Below, piece after piece: positions 1 through 10,730 of a stretch of 63,374 bases of DNA. The stretch's first letter is position 1. Every line of letters begins with the position of its first letter. The translations under genes and the position numbers were made by a program. The notes beneath the pieces were generated by a model. The model had not been told where the DNA came from. It saw only the letters and a list, made by a program, of their open reading frames with translations, and did no database searches. Source of the stretch: Peribolospora baueri (Eukaryota; Basidiomycota; Peribolosporomycetes; Peribolosporales; Peribolosporaceae). The stretch is from contig JAMDHS010000110.1 of NCBI GenBank assembly GCA_029717555.1, forward strand, positions 1-63,374. Direction: 5' to 3'.

Positions 1-608
1 GGAAGGATATGGCCCGATCGTTCTTCTCTGGGGCCGGTGGGGGAGAACAACGGAAGGAAGAACAACGAGGGGAATAATGGGATCCGCGAGCGATCGAGAC
101 TGGCGACGAGTGGGAGGGTCACGTGACTGCCTTTAGCACGTTCGATCATATTATTGCCGTGAAGGCGCGGCCTCGGTTAGAATTAAGGTCAGTTCGGCAC
201 GGTTAACTCCGTATGGCACCTTAACTCCGTCGGCAGCATACATAATTCCGTACGGCAGCGCAACTCCGTTGGCAGCGTTAACTCCGTACGTCACTCGCCG
301 TAACTCCAGCACTATAACATGCAGTAATAAAGTTGCTGGGCAGTGGCTTATTGGGATTTGAGATTTTTGACGTTGACGGCTGATCATTGACGCGCTGCGT
401 TGTCGATCATCATTGGCTGAACTTTCCAGGCCACTGGTCGAGCAAGTTCTTTTAGTGACTTTTTCGCGAATCCTTCGCCCAGCAAATCCTTTCGACTTCG
501 TCCAAACTCGCCGAAAGCACCTAGCATTAGTGGAAACACAGGCATCTGACAGGCACAGCCAGGCCCTCAACATCACTTGCTCAGGCACCACCACCAACCA
601 GACCCGCC
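1..608. other. upstream region of the ene-reductase gene
   Basis: No convincing gene is seen here. The stretch holds a degenerate short tandem repeat (about 202-312) and the presumed promoter and 5' UTR of the flavin oxidoreductase that starts at 609. The bases just before the start ATG (CCCGCC) are a reasonable context for initiation. Open frames in this stretch are short and lack any recognisable motif. Confidence 0.6.
202..312. repeat. degenerate minisatellite, unit about 17-23 bp
   Basis: About six imperfect copies of a unit like TTAACTCCGTACGGCAGCG run head to tail, with the core AACTCCGT or ATTCCGT recurring roughly every 17-23 bases. The copies have diverged in length and sequence, so the array is probably old. 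It lies about 300 bp upstream of the ene-reductase start and could lie in its promoter. No function is shown by the sequence. Confidence 0.6.
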
Positions 609-2152
609 ATGTCCGCCGTTCCGTCGCCCTCCGCGCCCCTCGCGCTCTACATCTCCAACTATGCCGCGCCCGAAGCGGCTCACCCGCCCGCAGGCACGTT
701 CAAGGACAAGAACGAGAGCGAGCTGCCCAAGCTTTTCCACAAGATCAACGTCGGTCCACACGGTCATGAGCTGGAGCTCAAGAATCGCGCCGTCGTCAGC
801 CCCATGTGCCGTGAGTGATGGGCGCGGCGTTTCTTTCTCCGCTTGGTCCTGCCGCTCGCTCACTTTGTCCGTTCGTCCCGCCGCTCCCTCCAGAGTACTC
901 CGCCGTGGACGGCCACCCGACTCCGTACCACCTGGCGCACCTGGGCTCCTTTGCGCTTCACGGCGCTGGTACGCTCATAGTGGAGGCGTCAGGTGTGACG
1001 TCGCAAGGCCGCATCACTCCCCAGGACTTGGGCATCTGGAAGGACTCGCAGATGCATGCCCACGCCTCGCTCGTCGCCGCCATCAAGAGCTTCTCCCCTG
1101 GCCTCAAGATGGGCATCCAGCTCGCTCACGCGGGGAGGAAGGCGAGCACATGGAGCCCGTTCCACATCGGCCCGAGGAAGGAGAGGAGGTTCGTCACCGA
1201 CGAGGAGGGAGGCTGGCCCAGCGAGGTCGTCGCCCCGAGCGCGATTCCTTGGGCTGAAGGTTGGGCCACTCCCAAGGAGCTGTCCGTCGAGGGGATCAAG
1301 GAGATCGAGGACGCTTTCCTCGCCGCCGCCGATCGCGCTTATGCTGCCGGTGAGCGCTTTTCCGTGGGCGTCGGAAAGAAGCTGGCTGACTTTCCCCATT
1401 CGAACCGCTCCCGATCGCCAGGCTACGACTTTTTGGAGCTCCACGCCGCACACGGCTACCTCTTGCACTCGTTCCTCTCGCCTATCTCGAACCACCGCAC
1501 GGACGCGTACGGCGGCTCGCTTGAGAACCGCGCCCGCCTCCTCACCGACCTTTGCCGTCGCATCAAGCAGCGCTTCCCGAACCGGTCGTTGTGGGTGCGC
1601 GTGAGCGCGACGGACTTTGCGGACCCGAACGAGTTCCCGGAGGGGAAGAGGTGGGATCTGGACGGGACGCTAGCGCTGACGCCGTTGCTCGTCGAGGCGG
1701 GCATCGACGTGCTCGACGTGAGCGCGGGAGGCAACTTTGTGGGGCAAAAGGTCAAGGTCGGCCCGGCGTACCAGGCCGGGTTTGCGCAAGCGGTCAAGCG
1801 ACTTGGCTTTAAGAACCTCGCCGTCGGCGCCGTGGGCATGATGGAGGACGAGAGCGGCAGGCTGGCCAACAAGGTCCTTGAGGACAAGGACGGTGGCGTG
1901 GACCTCGTCCTCCTCGCCAGAGGCTTCTTGACCAACCCCGAATGGTGCGTCCGGCAATTCCTTTTTTCCCCCATTGTCCGCCGCTGACCCGCGCCCTTTC
2001 CACCCGTCATTATCTTCGCCAGGGTGGAGGAAGCAGCTGTGGAGCTGACCGGCGAAAGGTGCGGCGGAACGCCGCAGTACCACCGCTCGCACGCTCCCAA
2101 GCCCAGGGCTGGCTCGTCGGGAGGCGTTCTTCCGCACCACGCCCGCGCTTGA
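609..2152 (+). CDS. NADH:flavin oxidoreductase, Old Yellow Enzyme family (YqjM-like ene-reductase)
   Basis: This is an FMN-dependent ene-reductase that should reduce activated C=C bonds using NAD(P)H. Four exons are read: 609-810, 894-1349, 1422-1944 and 2023-2152. They sum to 436 codons plus stop. The joins restore family motifs: SPMCQYSA near the N-terminus (FMN and active-site Cys region of YqjM-type enzymes), ELHAAHGYL with the substrate-binding His pair, the loop SPISNHRTDAYGGSLENR, and LLARGFLTNPEW near the C-terminus. Length is a little above bacterial YqjM because of an N-terminal leader of about 40 residues without a clear targeting signal. The start ATG at 609 opens the first exon. 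It converges with the downstream transcription factor gene. The natural substrate cannot be told from sequence. Confidence 0.93.
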
Positions 2153-2667
2153 TTAGATCCGATGCCGGGGACCAGGGAAGCGCACGAGCGGTCACCCCGC
2201 TAACGGGCCTAGATGAATCTTGCGTAGAGCTTGGAACAACTGGGGGATGTGGGACGTCCCGCGCTCGTCTTTTAGGAACGGAATACACATCTGTAGACCT
2301 TGTCGGCTGTCGGATTCTGTAGCGAATTGCGAAACGGTGAACCGGACGCAAACGTCCAGAACGCCCGCAGACAAAGCATCCGCACGCACGCCCCAGTCCC
2401 GCCTTGGTCGTTGTGTTCGACACGGTTTGATTTAAGTTAGGCTGTCACCGGACGTGAAATCCGCACGTTCTACTGTACAAATAATATGACAAATCCTCGC
2501 ATGGGAACGAGTCGAATCTCTACGCACCGTACACGCTGGCGTAGGAAGACTAAAGGCAAAGGCACGCGCGGAGGGCGAAGAAGCATGGATCGAGGAGAGA
2601 TGGGAATGGCTGATGGGAGAGAAAAGCGGCTGGGCGCTCTGGCATGCGACTCGACTGTACGCGCGCT
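2153..2667. other. convergent intergenic region, 3' UTRs
   Basis: This 515-bp stretch lies between the stop of the ene-reductase (+) and the stop of the Zn2Cys6 factor (-). Open frames run through it, but they are shadows or run on past spliced gene ends. No motif, RNA gene or repeat was recognised. Confidence 0.6.
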
Positions 2668-5600
2668 TCACATGACGAAGAGGCCCTATGAAAGCGCAAC
2701 AGAAGCAAAATTCAATGTCATAGTCTCTTACTCCTCGCTTGTCGCTCCTCGACCAAGCGCCATTACCTCGGAGGCTCACCGTAGTCTGCTCCATCATTTC
2801 CCTGACATCGACCTGGCGCCTCTCGTACGCCTCCTTAAGCTTGATAAATTGGAGCAGCCGAGCTGTCTTTTCGATGTTGGAGCCCCACTTGACGCCCGAC
2901 ACGAGCTGAGAGATGATCCAGGAGACGTGTACCGGGTCTTGGATCCTGGCAAGAAGGACGAGAGGCGTGAGGGGAAACCGCAAAGCCGAAGACCGCACAG
3001 CGATAGCAGCGGATGGCGTGAGCACCTACTCTAGACCGGCGAAGAAGAGCGGCCTTGGCCAGACGCTCTGACTGGTGTCGGGCCTGGCGACACTCAAGAA
3101 CCTCGCGATGTAGAGGATGCGGTGCGCGGCCTCCTGGATCGGTCTAGGCGGCTCGGTGACAAAGCGGGGCAGCTGCACGGAGGAAGGATTAGCACCGAGC
3201 AAAGCCGGGTGGAGGTGTTGAGCGATGACGCGGTTGAAGTAGATGACCGTGGCGTTGTAGAGCGAGGCCACAAAGAGCTGGTTGTACATTTGTGGTGACA
3301 CATCGTCCGTCTCCGCAAAGCTGCGTAGTGAACTGTAAAAGCACAACGCCGTGAGCGGAAGGAAGACTCTTTCGCAAATAGTGACCAGCGTCCGACTCAC
3401 GGCACCGCCCATTGATCCAGGCTGGAGCTATCGTAGACGTTTTTCAGATCGTAGATTTCTTGCCACAGAGTTTGTGCCGTCTCTTGAATGTTGGCGATCT
3501 GGCGGAACGTGATGGCGGACCATGGTCAGACGCCGCCGCACGTTCAAGTACCTCGATCCCAGGTCAAGCGCCCCGACGTCTCACCTCCTTCGCCTTCTTG
3601 GCCTCGGCCGTCGCATGTGCCTTCCTCAGCGCGCCGTGCAACCTGGCCACGCGGCAGGTGAGGTAGTTGACGCCGAGGAAGCCGATAAAGCTGGACGTGT
3701 CGGAGAGCATCTTTTGCGGCGGCGTCGAGCCCGAGTCGGCGACCATGGTGACGAGCGCGTGGGCGTAGTCACCCGTGCCCACCGCGAACTGTCAAAGTCA
3801 AAAGATCGGTCAACGGCCAGTCATTTAATCACCCCAAGCTGGAATATGAACTCACGACAGCGGATCGAACGTCAAAGACGGCCATGATGATAGCGACGCG
3901 CTGCACGAGACTCGAAAGCTGGTACCAGCGTGCCTTTGCGCGTCGGAGGAGGAAAGCGGCGGCTCGGAGGAGGTGGAGGAGCTCGAACGGTCCTTCGTCA
4001 CGGAAGATTTCGTACTGCACAGGAAGGGGAGGCGTGAGAAGACCGGCCAATGGCTCACTCCCCTCTGATACGCCCTCCGACACCCGCTCACCTGACAAGC
4101 CATATGGAGCTGTGGGATATACCGCTCCAAGTCGACGACAGAAACGCGCTCCAGCTGGGAAATCTCGATCATCATCCGCGTCCGGCTCGTGAGAGCCTTG
4201 TAGGTCGTGCGGAGCAGGTGCGGGTCCCGACTTGGCGCACCGGTTGCGGTGACGAGACCAGGGACAGCGATATGGGGGCCGAAAATGGCATCCTCGGGGG
4301 AAGACGCGTCCGAGTTGGAGGGCGAGTCCGAGTCCTCCACGCCGTCCGCCGCCGTGATTGCAGATAGGAAGCCGGATGCGGCGGCGGCGGATGCAGACCA
4401 GTTTCGCGCGGTCGCCTCTTTCTTCCGATTGGCGATCCACCGCTCCATGTGCAGGGCTGACCAGGCAAGCGTCTCCTCGAACAGGTGCGCGTTGAAAAGC
4501 GCCTTGGAAAAGATGGAGGTGTAGAGGTTGGTCACGTTCTGGTCCTTGACCTTGGACCAAGGTGAGATGTGTTCGAGGAAATGGGCGATCAGCCCCGCGT
4601 CCTCCTCGCGCAGCTGAACGGGGGAAAGCGTCCGGGAAGCGGGAGCGGTGAGCATGGGCATATACGTCACCGGCTGTGGAGAAGTGCTCGATGCCAGGGC
4701 GAGAGAGGTCGGAGAGGCGGTCGAAGAGGGTCCGCCGGATTTACCCGAAGCGACGCCCGTGGAAGGTACGCTTTGCATGACGTCGGCGGAGGGCCCGCTT
4801 TGCAGAACGTCGTTCGCGCCGTTGGCCCCACTAGCCTTGCCAGCAAACGACAGATGCCCCCATTGACCGCCGTCGAGAGTCGTAGAGGACGTATTCGATC
4901 CCGGGACGGCGGACGAGTCGGCCGTTTGCGCAGGCGGCAACGGCTGGAGTTGCACTCTGGCATGAGGCACTGGTTGACCGAGCCATGGCGCGGGCGGCGT
5001 AGCGTTGAAGAAGGGTGCAGGATGAACGGAGGTGGGCGGAGAAAAATGGGAAGTAGCGGGAAGGGCGGCGTTGGGGGCGCCGGAGGGTACTCTGCGGAAA
5101 GGGATAGGAAGAATGGAGATGGAGTGAGACGAAGCGCAGGGACGAGAAGGAGCACGAGAACGTACGCTGTCCAAGCGAGTCCGTCAAGAAAGAGGTTATT
5201 CCAGTCGCCATTAGTGTAAGTGTCCGGTGGAGCGGGAGGTGGTATCGGATCGGAGGGATTGGGCAATGGCGGCTGAGGGGGTGGGACCTCAGCAGTGGGC
5301 AAGAAAGCGGGTGCAGGGAGTTCGGAGACGGTGGCAGAGTAGAGCGAGTCTCCATCCATGCTTGGATGAGCGGCGGGGGGGAAAGAGCAGAGGGGGTCAC
5401 CATGTACGGCCGGGCGCGAGGCGGGAGGAAAAGGGTAAAGCGGGTCTCCATGTATGGGCGGGTGGGCGTACGAGGTAGATGCTTGAGGGCCGGCGGTGCC
5501 GGCGCGAAGGACGTCGGCGTTGCGGTGCTCCTGTGGCCATCGGCAGGCAAGAGAGAGACGCTCGCAGTTACTGCAGATGAACGAATCCTTGGGGCAGAGC

Positions 5601-5866
5601 ACCTTTCGGGATCGACACGTCAAACATCCTGGGTTGTGGGCGGTGCATGAAAGGATGAATGCGTGTACGAGGCCGGATGAATGCACGGTGCGGCCGCCGC
5701 CGTTCGCAGCGTCCTCACCGTTTCGCGTCCTTTTGAACTTTTTCCTCTTCGACGGCCCGGCCTGGTTGTCGGAGGGAGGGTTGCCGGCGGCATCGTGGGT
5801 ATCGTGTGGGGCGTTGCGAGCGGGCGGCTTGCGGCTGGTTGAGGGCACGGGGGTGTCCGTGCCCAT
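2668..5866 (-). CDS. Zn2Cys6 fungal transcription factor with fungal-specific TF domain 2
   Basis: This is a nuclear DNA-binding regulator. Near the N-terminus (about 5570-5635) is a full binuclear zinc cluster, C-x2-C-x6-C-x6-C-x2-C-x6-C, seen as CLTCRSRKVLC ... CSNCERLSLAC. It follows a basic, NLS-like KRKKFKRTR segment. A Pro/Ser-rich linker follows, then an all-helical C-terminal part of the Fungal_trans_2 type, with segments such as ISPWSKVKDQNVTNLY and ALFNAHLFEETLAWSALHM. Several introns are needed. The last appears to be 2686-2779, giving the hydrophobic tail TTGLFVM and a stop at 2668. I chose the ATG at 5866. An upstream in-frame ATG at 6106 would add about 80 low-complexity residues. 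Targets are unknown. Confidence 0.85.
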
Positions 5867-7071
5867 TCCGGTGGCCGGAGCGGGGGGAAGCAGGTATGCA
5901 AGAGGAGGAAAGAGAGGCGAGCGGAAGAGAGGGTGGTGGACGACGATGATCACGGGAGTGGGAGCAAATAACCGAGGCTCGGTGAGGATGGAGATGGAGA
6001 TGGAGATGGCGACGAAAAGGACGACGACGACGGGCTGGCGTTGGCGTCGGCTTCGGCCTCGGCGTCGGTGTTGCGTTCGCGACGGTCTTCCCTTTCCGGT
6101 GGCCACGATCTATCGGAGGAATCGGACCGCATCATTTCATCCGTCCCCCTTTCTCTCCACCACCGGCGCCCGTCTTCTCTCCCTCGCAACGCCGCGCAAC
6201 CACGCTCGCCTCTAGAAACAGGGACCTAGCGACGACGACGACGAACAGAAAGACCTCGCCAAGGACGCTTGGGACAAGAACAAACAGCGCACACGTTCGC
6301 AAACGTGCGACGGATGAAGGTGGGCTTACGGCCGCCGGCGTCGACCAAATATAACCCTATCTCGGCCAGCCTGACCGGGCGGGCACTGAAACGTCGTCGA
6401 AGCTCGCCAAGACTTCTAACTCGCCCATCCTCCTCAGCGCAATCCACTGCCAATCTCGGTGAGGATGTTGGGCGCGTTGTTCTTGAACGAGACCGATGCG
6501 GTGATTATCTCTCCCGATACTCGCTTTCGCCGTCTTTGTGGACGACCTAGTGTTCATTGACCATGCTTTCGCGAAAGAGAGGACACGAAGCGTTCCCTCT
6601 CCACCAACTCTGCGATGCCCAACCTAGAAGATTGCAACACTTCCGCGGATCTGGCATCACTCGAGATGGATCGTCGCGAACCCATCCATATTTTTCAAGC
6701 GTGTATACGTGCTGAACTAGCCAGACATTGTTTCGCTGACTCTCGTCCAATCTCGACGCCTCTGGATGTTACTAAGCCGTGAAGAGGAGGGAAGGACTTT
6801 GCCTTCTCCAGAATGCCGCGACGGCTCTGCTGTAAACATTTAGGGGGAGATCTCGTGGGCGCACGAGCGAACGCGGCAGCATATGACGCGATGGCGCACA
6901 TACATGCGGGCATCTACTGACTACCACTATATGATGGTAAGGCCAAAACGAGAACTAGGCACACACGGTCATCCACCGGAGCTGCCGCGCCGCAAGATTG
7001 GCAAGAGGTCGATGGTGGTCTTGCTCGGATGGAAATGTGTTAAATGAAATGTGCTTTCTACGGAGAATCGC
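5867..7071. other. upstream region of the TF gene and degraded sequence
   Basis: The first 350 bp are the presumed promoter and 5' UTR of the transcription factor. They hold purine and CG-rich simple sequence: GGAGAT hexamers near 5988-6012 and GGCGTCGG-type repeats near 6030-6070. From about 6240 to 7071 the sequence is AT-richer with many stops in all frames. It resembles decayed repeat DNA rather than a gene. It ends at the outer edge of the LTR at 7072. Confidence 0.5.
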
Positions 7072-7328
7072 TGTCAGGGATTGCTCCCTATTCAGGTCGT
7101 CGGGTGGCAAGGCAGGAGGAACAGAAGGGGTTGCACCAGGAGTCGACACCGAACCGAGACAGGAGGAGGAAAGGGAGCAAGGAAGCAGAGAGGCAGGACA
7201 AGACTCAAGGACCTGAGTGATGACAAAAGTATCTCCAGCTTGGGGAAAGGAGAGGTGGAGGCCCTGTCGGGCCCCCTACATATACAAGGCAGTTGTGTCA
7301 TCTCGGATCGGAGGCGGCGTTTATGACA
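7072..7328 (-). repeat. LTR (257 bp) of the gypsy-type remnant
   Basis: Read on the minus strand, the repeat starts TGTCATAA at 7328 and ends CCCTGACA at 7072, so the ends form the short inverted repeat TGTCA/TGACA typical of LTRs. It begins shortly after the end of the chromodomain frame, where a 3' LTR is expected. A TATATGTAG stretch and a C/T-rich R/U5-like part lie inside. The 5 bp outside the end are ATCGC (7067-7071). The opposite flank is lost, so a target-site duplication cannot be shown. Confidence 0.7.
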
Positions 7329-7640
7329 GTACCCCGGGGCTAAGCGCGAGCTCCGCGAGCGCGACTGAGGCTGGACGGGCGCTGGGGGGCGGCCGTGTGC
7401 GAGGAGAGCGGTTGACATAGGCGTTTTGAACCGGGCTTCTGGGGGTAGGCCGTGTGGAAGTCGATAACAAGGGCATCATCATCGTCGAAGTCGCGCGCAT
7501 CCACCCAAGAGCGCTCCTCAGGTCCATAGCCGACCAATCGACGAGGTACTGGAGCTGTCGACGGCGAAGACGGGAGTCGAGGATCTTGGCTACTTCGTAT
7601 TCTTCTTGACCAGTCTCCGTTCTGATGACCTGCTAGAAGT
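7072..7640 (-). mobile_element. 3' remnant of a Ty3/gypsy (chromovirus) LTR retrotransposon
   Basis: Fossil. On the minus strand the remnant holds the end of an integrase region with a chromodomain (recognisable pieces [10 protein letters not shown] and [10 protein letters not shown], the usual chromovirus signature), followed by a 257-bp 3' LTR. The 5' portion with gag, protease and reverse transcriptase is not visible in continuity, and no matching 5' LTR was found in the window. The element is broken, with at least one disruption in the surviving coding part besides the missing 5' portion. Age cannot be estimated without the partner LTR, but the state suggests it is not recent. Confidence 0.75.
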
Positions 7641-8396
7641 GGCCTTGGAGGGGGTACTACTAGTGGTTACAGAGGAAGGTCCTGAGGTAGGGAGGGTACT
7701 GCTACGCAATCGCCTCTCCACTGCTTGACCATTTCTTGTACAGTCGTTGAGTCATGAGTATTAATAACATCATGTTGACTGCGCAGGAAAGCCTCCTCTT
7801 TCTGGCCGCTGAGACTCGGGAAGCGGAGTTCAAGCGGATTTGATCTATGGAGCTACGAAAGCGTTCACACAGAGTCCTGATATGGGTCATAGACATCTGG
7901 GAGCACTTGAGCCATAGCGGTGAAGGGGGCTGCCTTTTCGCGAAGGCTTTGGGCCAGCTGCTGCACTACTTTCTCCTCCTTTTGGAGACAGGTGAGGAGC
8001 TGAAGCTCCTTTTGCCTCGCCCAAATGAGTTTGTCGAGAAAAGTAGTTCGGCAAGCGTGGGCCGCTAGCTCCATATCAGAGGTTACAGAGGCGATGTCTT
8101 ATGTAGGGTCGGGCAAAGTCTGAAACTTGAAGAGGAGGCAGTTTGACTGCGTTGGCGATCGCTGGGGGATAAACCCCAGTGGCTTTCGCTGTTTCCAGCT
8201 CGGCCATGCCAGCCTGTACGCGAAAGCCCCTCAACACGTTGCTGGTGTAAGCAGCAACGTGCTCCTTGTAGGTTTCAAGGAAAGAGGGGGGTACCTCTAA
8301 CTGGGACAGCCAGGCTGTTCACCAGGTCTTCCTCCATTAGGGGATCGACAGCGAGACGCTTGTTACGGCGTTGGATGGCGGGGGTGGCGGTGGTCA
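7641..8396 (-). mobile_element. unassigned retroelement ORF remnant with coiled-coil-like segment
   Basis: Fossil. A coding-like stretch on the minus strand begins at an ATG near 8396 and fades before the chromodomain remnant. It has protein-like composition, including a Gln/Leu/Lys-rich helical part (ELQLLTCLQKEEKVVQQLAQ) that could form a coiled coil. It may be a gag-like ORF of the neighbouring gypsy element, or the first ORF of a second Penelope-like copy lying in tandem. I cannot decide between these. It is broken in several places. No Zn knuckle, protease or RT motif is seen in it. Confidence 0.45.
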
Positions 8397-8452
8397 TTGC
8401 GCGCCGGAGAGTGGGAAGGGGTGGGAGAGAGCCGGAGGTCGGCTTTTATCGA

Positions 8453-8463
8453 GGGTTAGGGTT
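8453..8463 (+). repeat. telomere-like GGGTTAGGGTT at a retroelement junction
   Basis: Nearly two units of the common fungal telomere repeat TTAGGG lie on the plus strand about 170 bp past the end of the Penelope-like reverse transcriptase frame. On the element's sense strand this reads AACCCTAACCC. Endonuclease-deficient Penelope-like elements (the Athena and Coprina groups) are known to attach to telomeric repeats through such sequence. Eleven bases can also occur by chance, so only position and orientation make this noteworthy. Confidence 0.45.
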
Positions 8464-10730
8464 TTGTCGTCAACTTGGGGCTGCCATGAAGTTGCTGCGA
8501 ACCAAAAAAACTAAGCCGCAAGAGAAGAAAGAGCAAGCTGCGACAGTGTTTCGCCCGAGGGCTCGTCAGGCAGCAACGATCAGCTCTCTCCCTTGCGGTG
8601 AGGCGCGAAAGTTTCACCGTGGGAATACCGGGTCACGTCGTGATAGACGTGAGCGCCGTGTCACCTGATTGATTAGGTGACGTACCTGCGGTGAGTCGCG
8701 TGGCTAGTTCATTAGGATGAGGGTCATAATCCAACTGCACGCGTTTAACGCGATGCCCCTGGATGGATCTCTTGTTTGACGCGTTGAAGAGGTCACCGAG
8801 GCTACGTGTTTTCCTTTTACAATTGATGATCCGAGTGCCCCGAGGGACGAACCCGAGATCAACCCATTGGGAGAGGTAAGGGTCCCAGACGGGACGCAAA
8901 TCGACTGCATCCCAGATGGGGTTGTAAAAGGTTTTGAACACGAGTCGTGGTGGCGGTTTCGTAGCGTCGCTCGTCTCTCTTTCAGCCGGGTGTGCGTGTG
9001 AAAGGGCTCGCTCGCGGAGAGCGTAGTAATTGAGACTGAGGAAAACCTTCCTGAGATACCGAAGGGGATAACCCCGCGCTCGGAGTCTCTGGAAGAAGAG
9101 ATCACGTACCGATAAGTAGTCTGCCAGTTCTGAAGCGTTACGGATGTACCGCGTCAGTTCGGCCTTAATGAAGGCCGATTTGACAGCTACTGGATGGTAG
9201 GAGGACCAGGGGATGTATTGACAGGCGTTAAGGCTCTTCTTGAAGGTTCGGGTTCCGAAACCATCGTTGGAGAGGTGGGTGAAGGGGTTGGCCTCCACAA
9301 ACACTTCCACATCCAGGAATTCAAGCTTTGTGAGGGAAGCTTTAACGCTTATCTTAAGCTGTGGGTGGATACTTGCCAGAAGCGAGCGAAGAACGTCGAG
9401 GACATCATTTTCGTTCCGCTGGTTGCTTGTGAGGGCAACCATGGCGGAGATATCGTCAATGTACCTGGCATAGTACAACACGTTTGCCTGGAGAAGCAGC
9501 TCCGAGGTGAGCTGTTGCTCGTGCCACGCCATGAAGAGGTTGGCGTACGCTGGTGCGCAGCTAGGCCCCATGGCTGTTCCTCCGATTTGCTTGTAGGTAA
9601 CCCCGGAGAAAGTGAAGTAGTTGTTCCAGAGGACTTGGGTGAGCAAGGAAAGGATGAGATCCTTTGTGCCTTGATCGTACCCAGACTTGGAGATGACAGA
9701 GCGTGGTGTTGGCAACCCTTCCTGGGTGGGAATGGAGGGATACATTGCCTTAACATCGCCAGATACAAGGTAAAGCCGCAGCGTCGGCAAAATTTGCCGG
9801 GATAGGTTTGTGATCCCTCAAATTCCTTGGAATCACGGAGAATCCAGGGGTAGCCGGGCAGAAGCGGTTGCAGCTTATAGTCGATCCATGCAGATGCCTT
9901 TGACCAGAAGGTATCGAATCCAGGGACGATGGGGCGTCCGGCGATGGGATTTTTATGGATCTTGGGAATCAGATTGAACTGCGGGAGGCGTAGATCATTT
10001 CCGGTCAACCTCGGAGGAGAGTAACCACTTCCTTTCTTGGGAGGAAAGGGAAGACCGGTAAAGCTCTGTGAGGCGTCGGAGGGTAGCTAGCCAAGCCCTT
10101 GTGTTAGGGTTTGTAATGGCATAGACAGCTCGATCCCTCAGTTGCCTTTGCGCTTCGTTGAAATACCATGTCTCGGAGACAATGTTATCATTGGGGAGCA
10201 CCAGAGTGTCTCCATCTGATAGGAATTCACGAAGAGCAGTCCAAGTCTTTTTACCGAGGTTTGGGGCCGTTGGAAGACGATTTCTGGCAGCGGTATGAAT
10301 CGCTGTCATCAACGCAGAACGACCGACAGCGAGGCTGCGCTCAGAACGGTGACTTTGTTTAGGAGCGGGGGTCTGGCTGGGAATGTGAAACCTTGGGACG
10401 AAAGGTTGAACATCTGGTTTATCGCGGAAAAACCATCTCCAGCGAGCGCGTCGTTCGAAGTCCTCAATAGAGGTAGTCCATTCGGTGTCTGACATTCTAG
10501 GTTTCGGAATAAACTTCATATTGAAAGCTAGGGTCCGTTTGACTTGGAGCGACAGAGGTTTACCCGCAATGTTGTGTACCTCATTGTTTTTGACTAGGGT
10601 GTCAATAAACAAGGGGGACGAATGCCGGTATACGAACTTTGCGCGCTCTGCGGGTGTAAGAGCGAAAGGAGATGTCTGAATATGTAGCCATTTTTCTCAC
10701 ATTAAAGTGAGGGCCTACATACCGAGTGGA
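8464..10730 (-). mobile_element. Penelope-like retroelement, endonuclease-deficient (Coprina-like), degraded
   Basis: Fossil. The minus strand carries a Penelope-like reverse transcriptase. The N-terminal region has the family signature LAFNMKFIPKPR. The RT core has PKIHKNPIAGRPIVP, AMYPSIPT, GGTAMGPSCAPAYANLFM and the catalytic YARYIDD. The thumb and C-terminal part ends with RTRSLGDLFNASNKRS, a common Penelope-type ending. No GIY-YIG endonuclease domain follows the RT. That fits the telomere-associated, endonuclease-lacking branch known from basidiomycetes. The coding region is broken in about two places. The 5' end abuts the truncated P-loop gene near 10730, and the 3' end lies by the telomere-like GGGTTAGGG. 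Exact ends are uncertain by tens of bases. Family-level call firm, subgroup call inferred. Confidence 0.8.

Noticed and set aside
2432-2667. Open extension of the transcription factor to a stop at 2432.
   Set aside because: A GTGAGC donor and a TTTCATAG acceptor give a short natural C-terminus ending at 2668. The extension is low-complexity and unlike the family.
6480-6620. A plus-strand frame reading FAVFVDDLVFID, which resembles the YVDDL box of Ty1/copia reverse transcriptases.
   Set aside because: Only the few residues around the VDD box match. No neighbouring RT, RNase H or integrase motif appears in any frame within several hundred bases, so chance is as likely.
10098-10117. GTTAGGGTTTG inside the Penelope-like coding region, looking like another telomere repeat.
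   Set aside because: It is read through as ordinary coding sequence (NPNTRAW) of the element and is a single unit, so position gives it no meaning.
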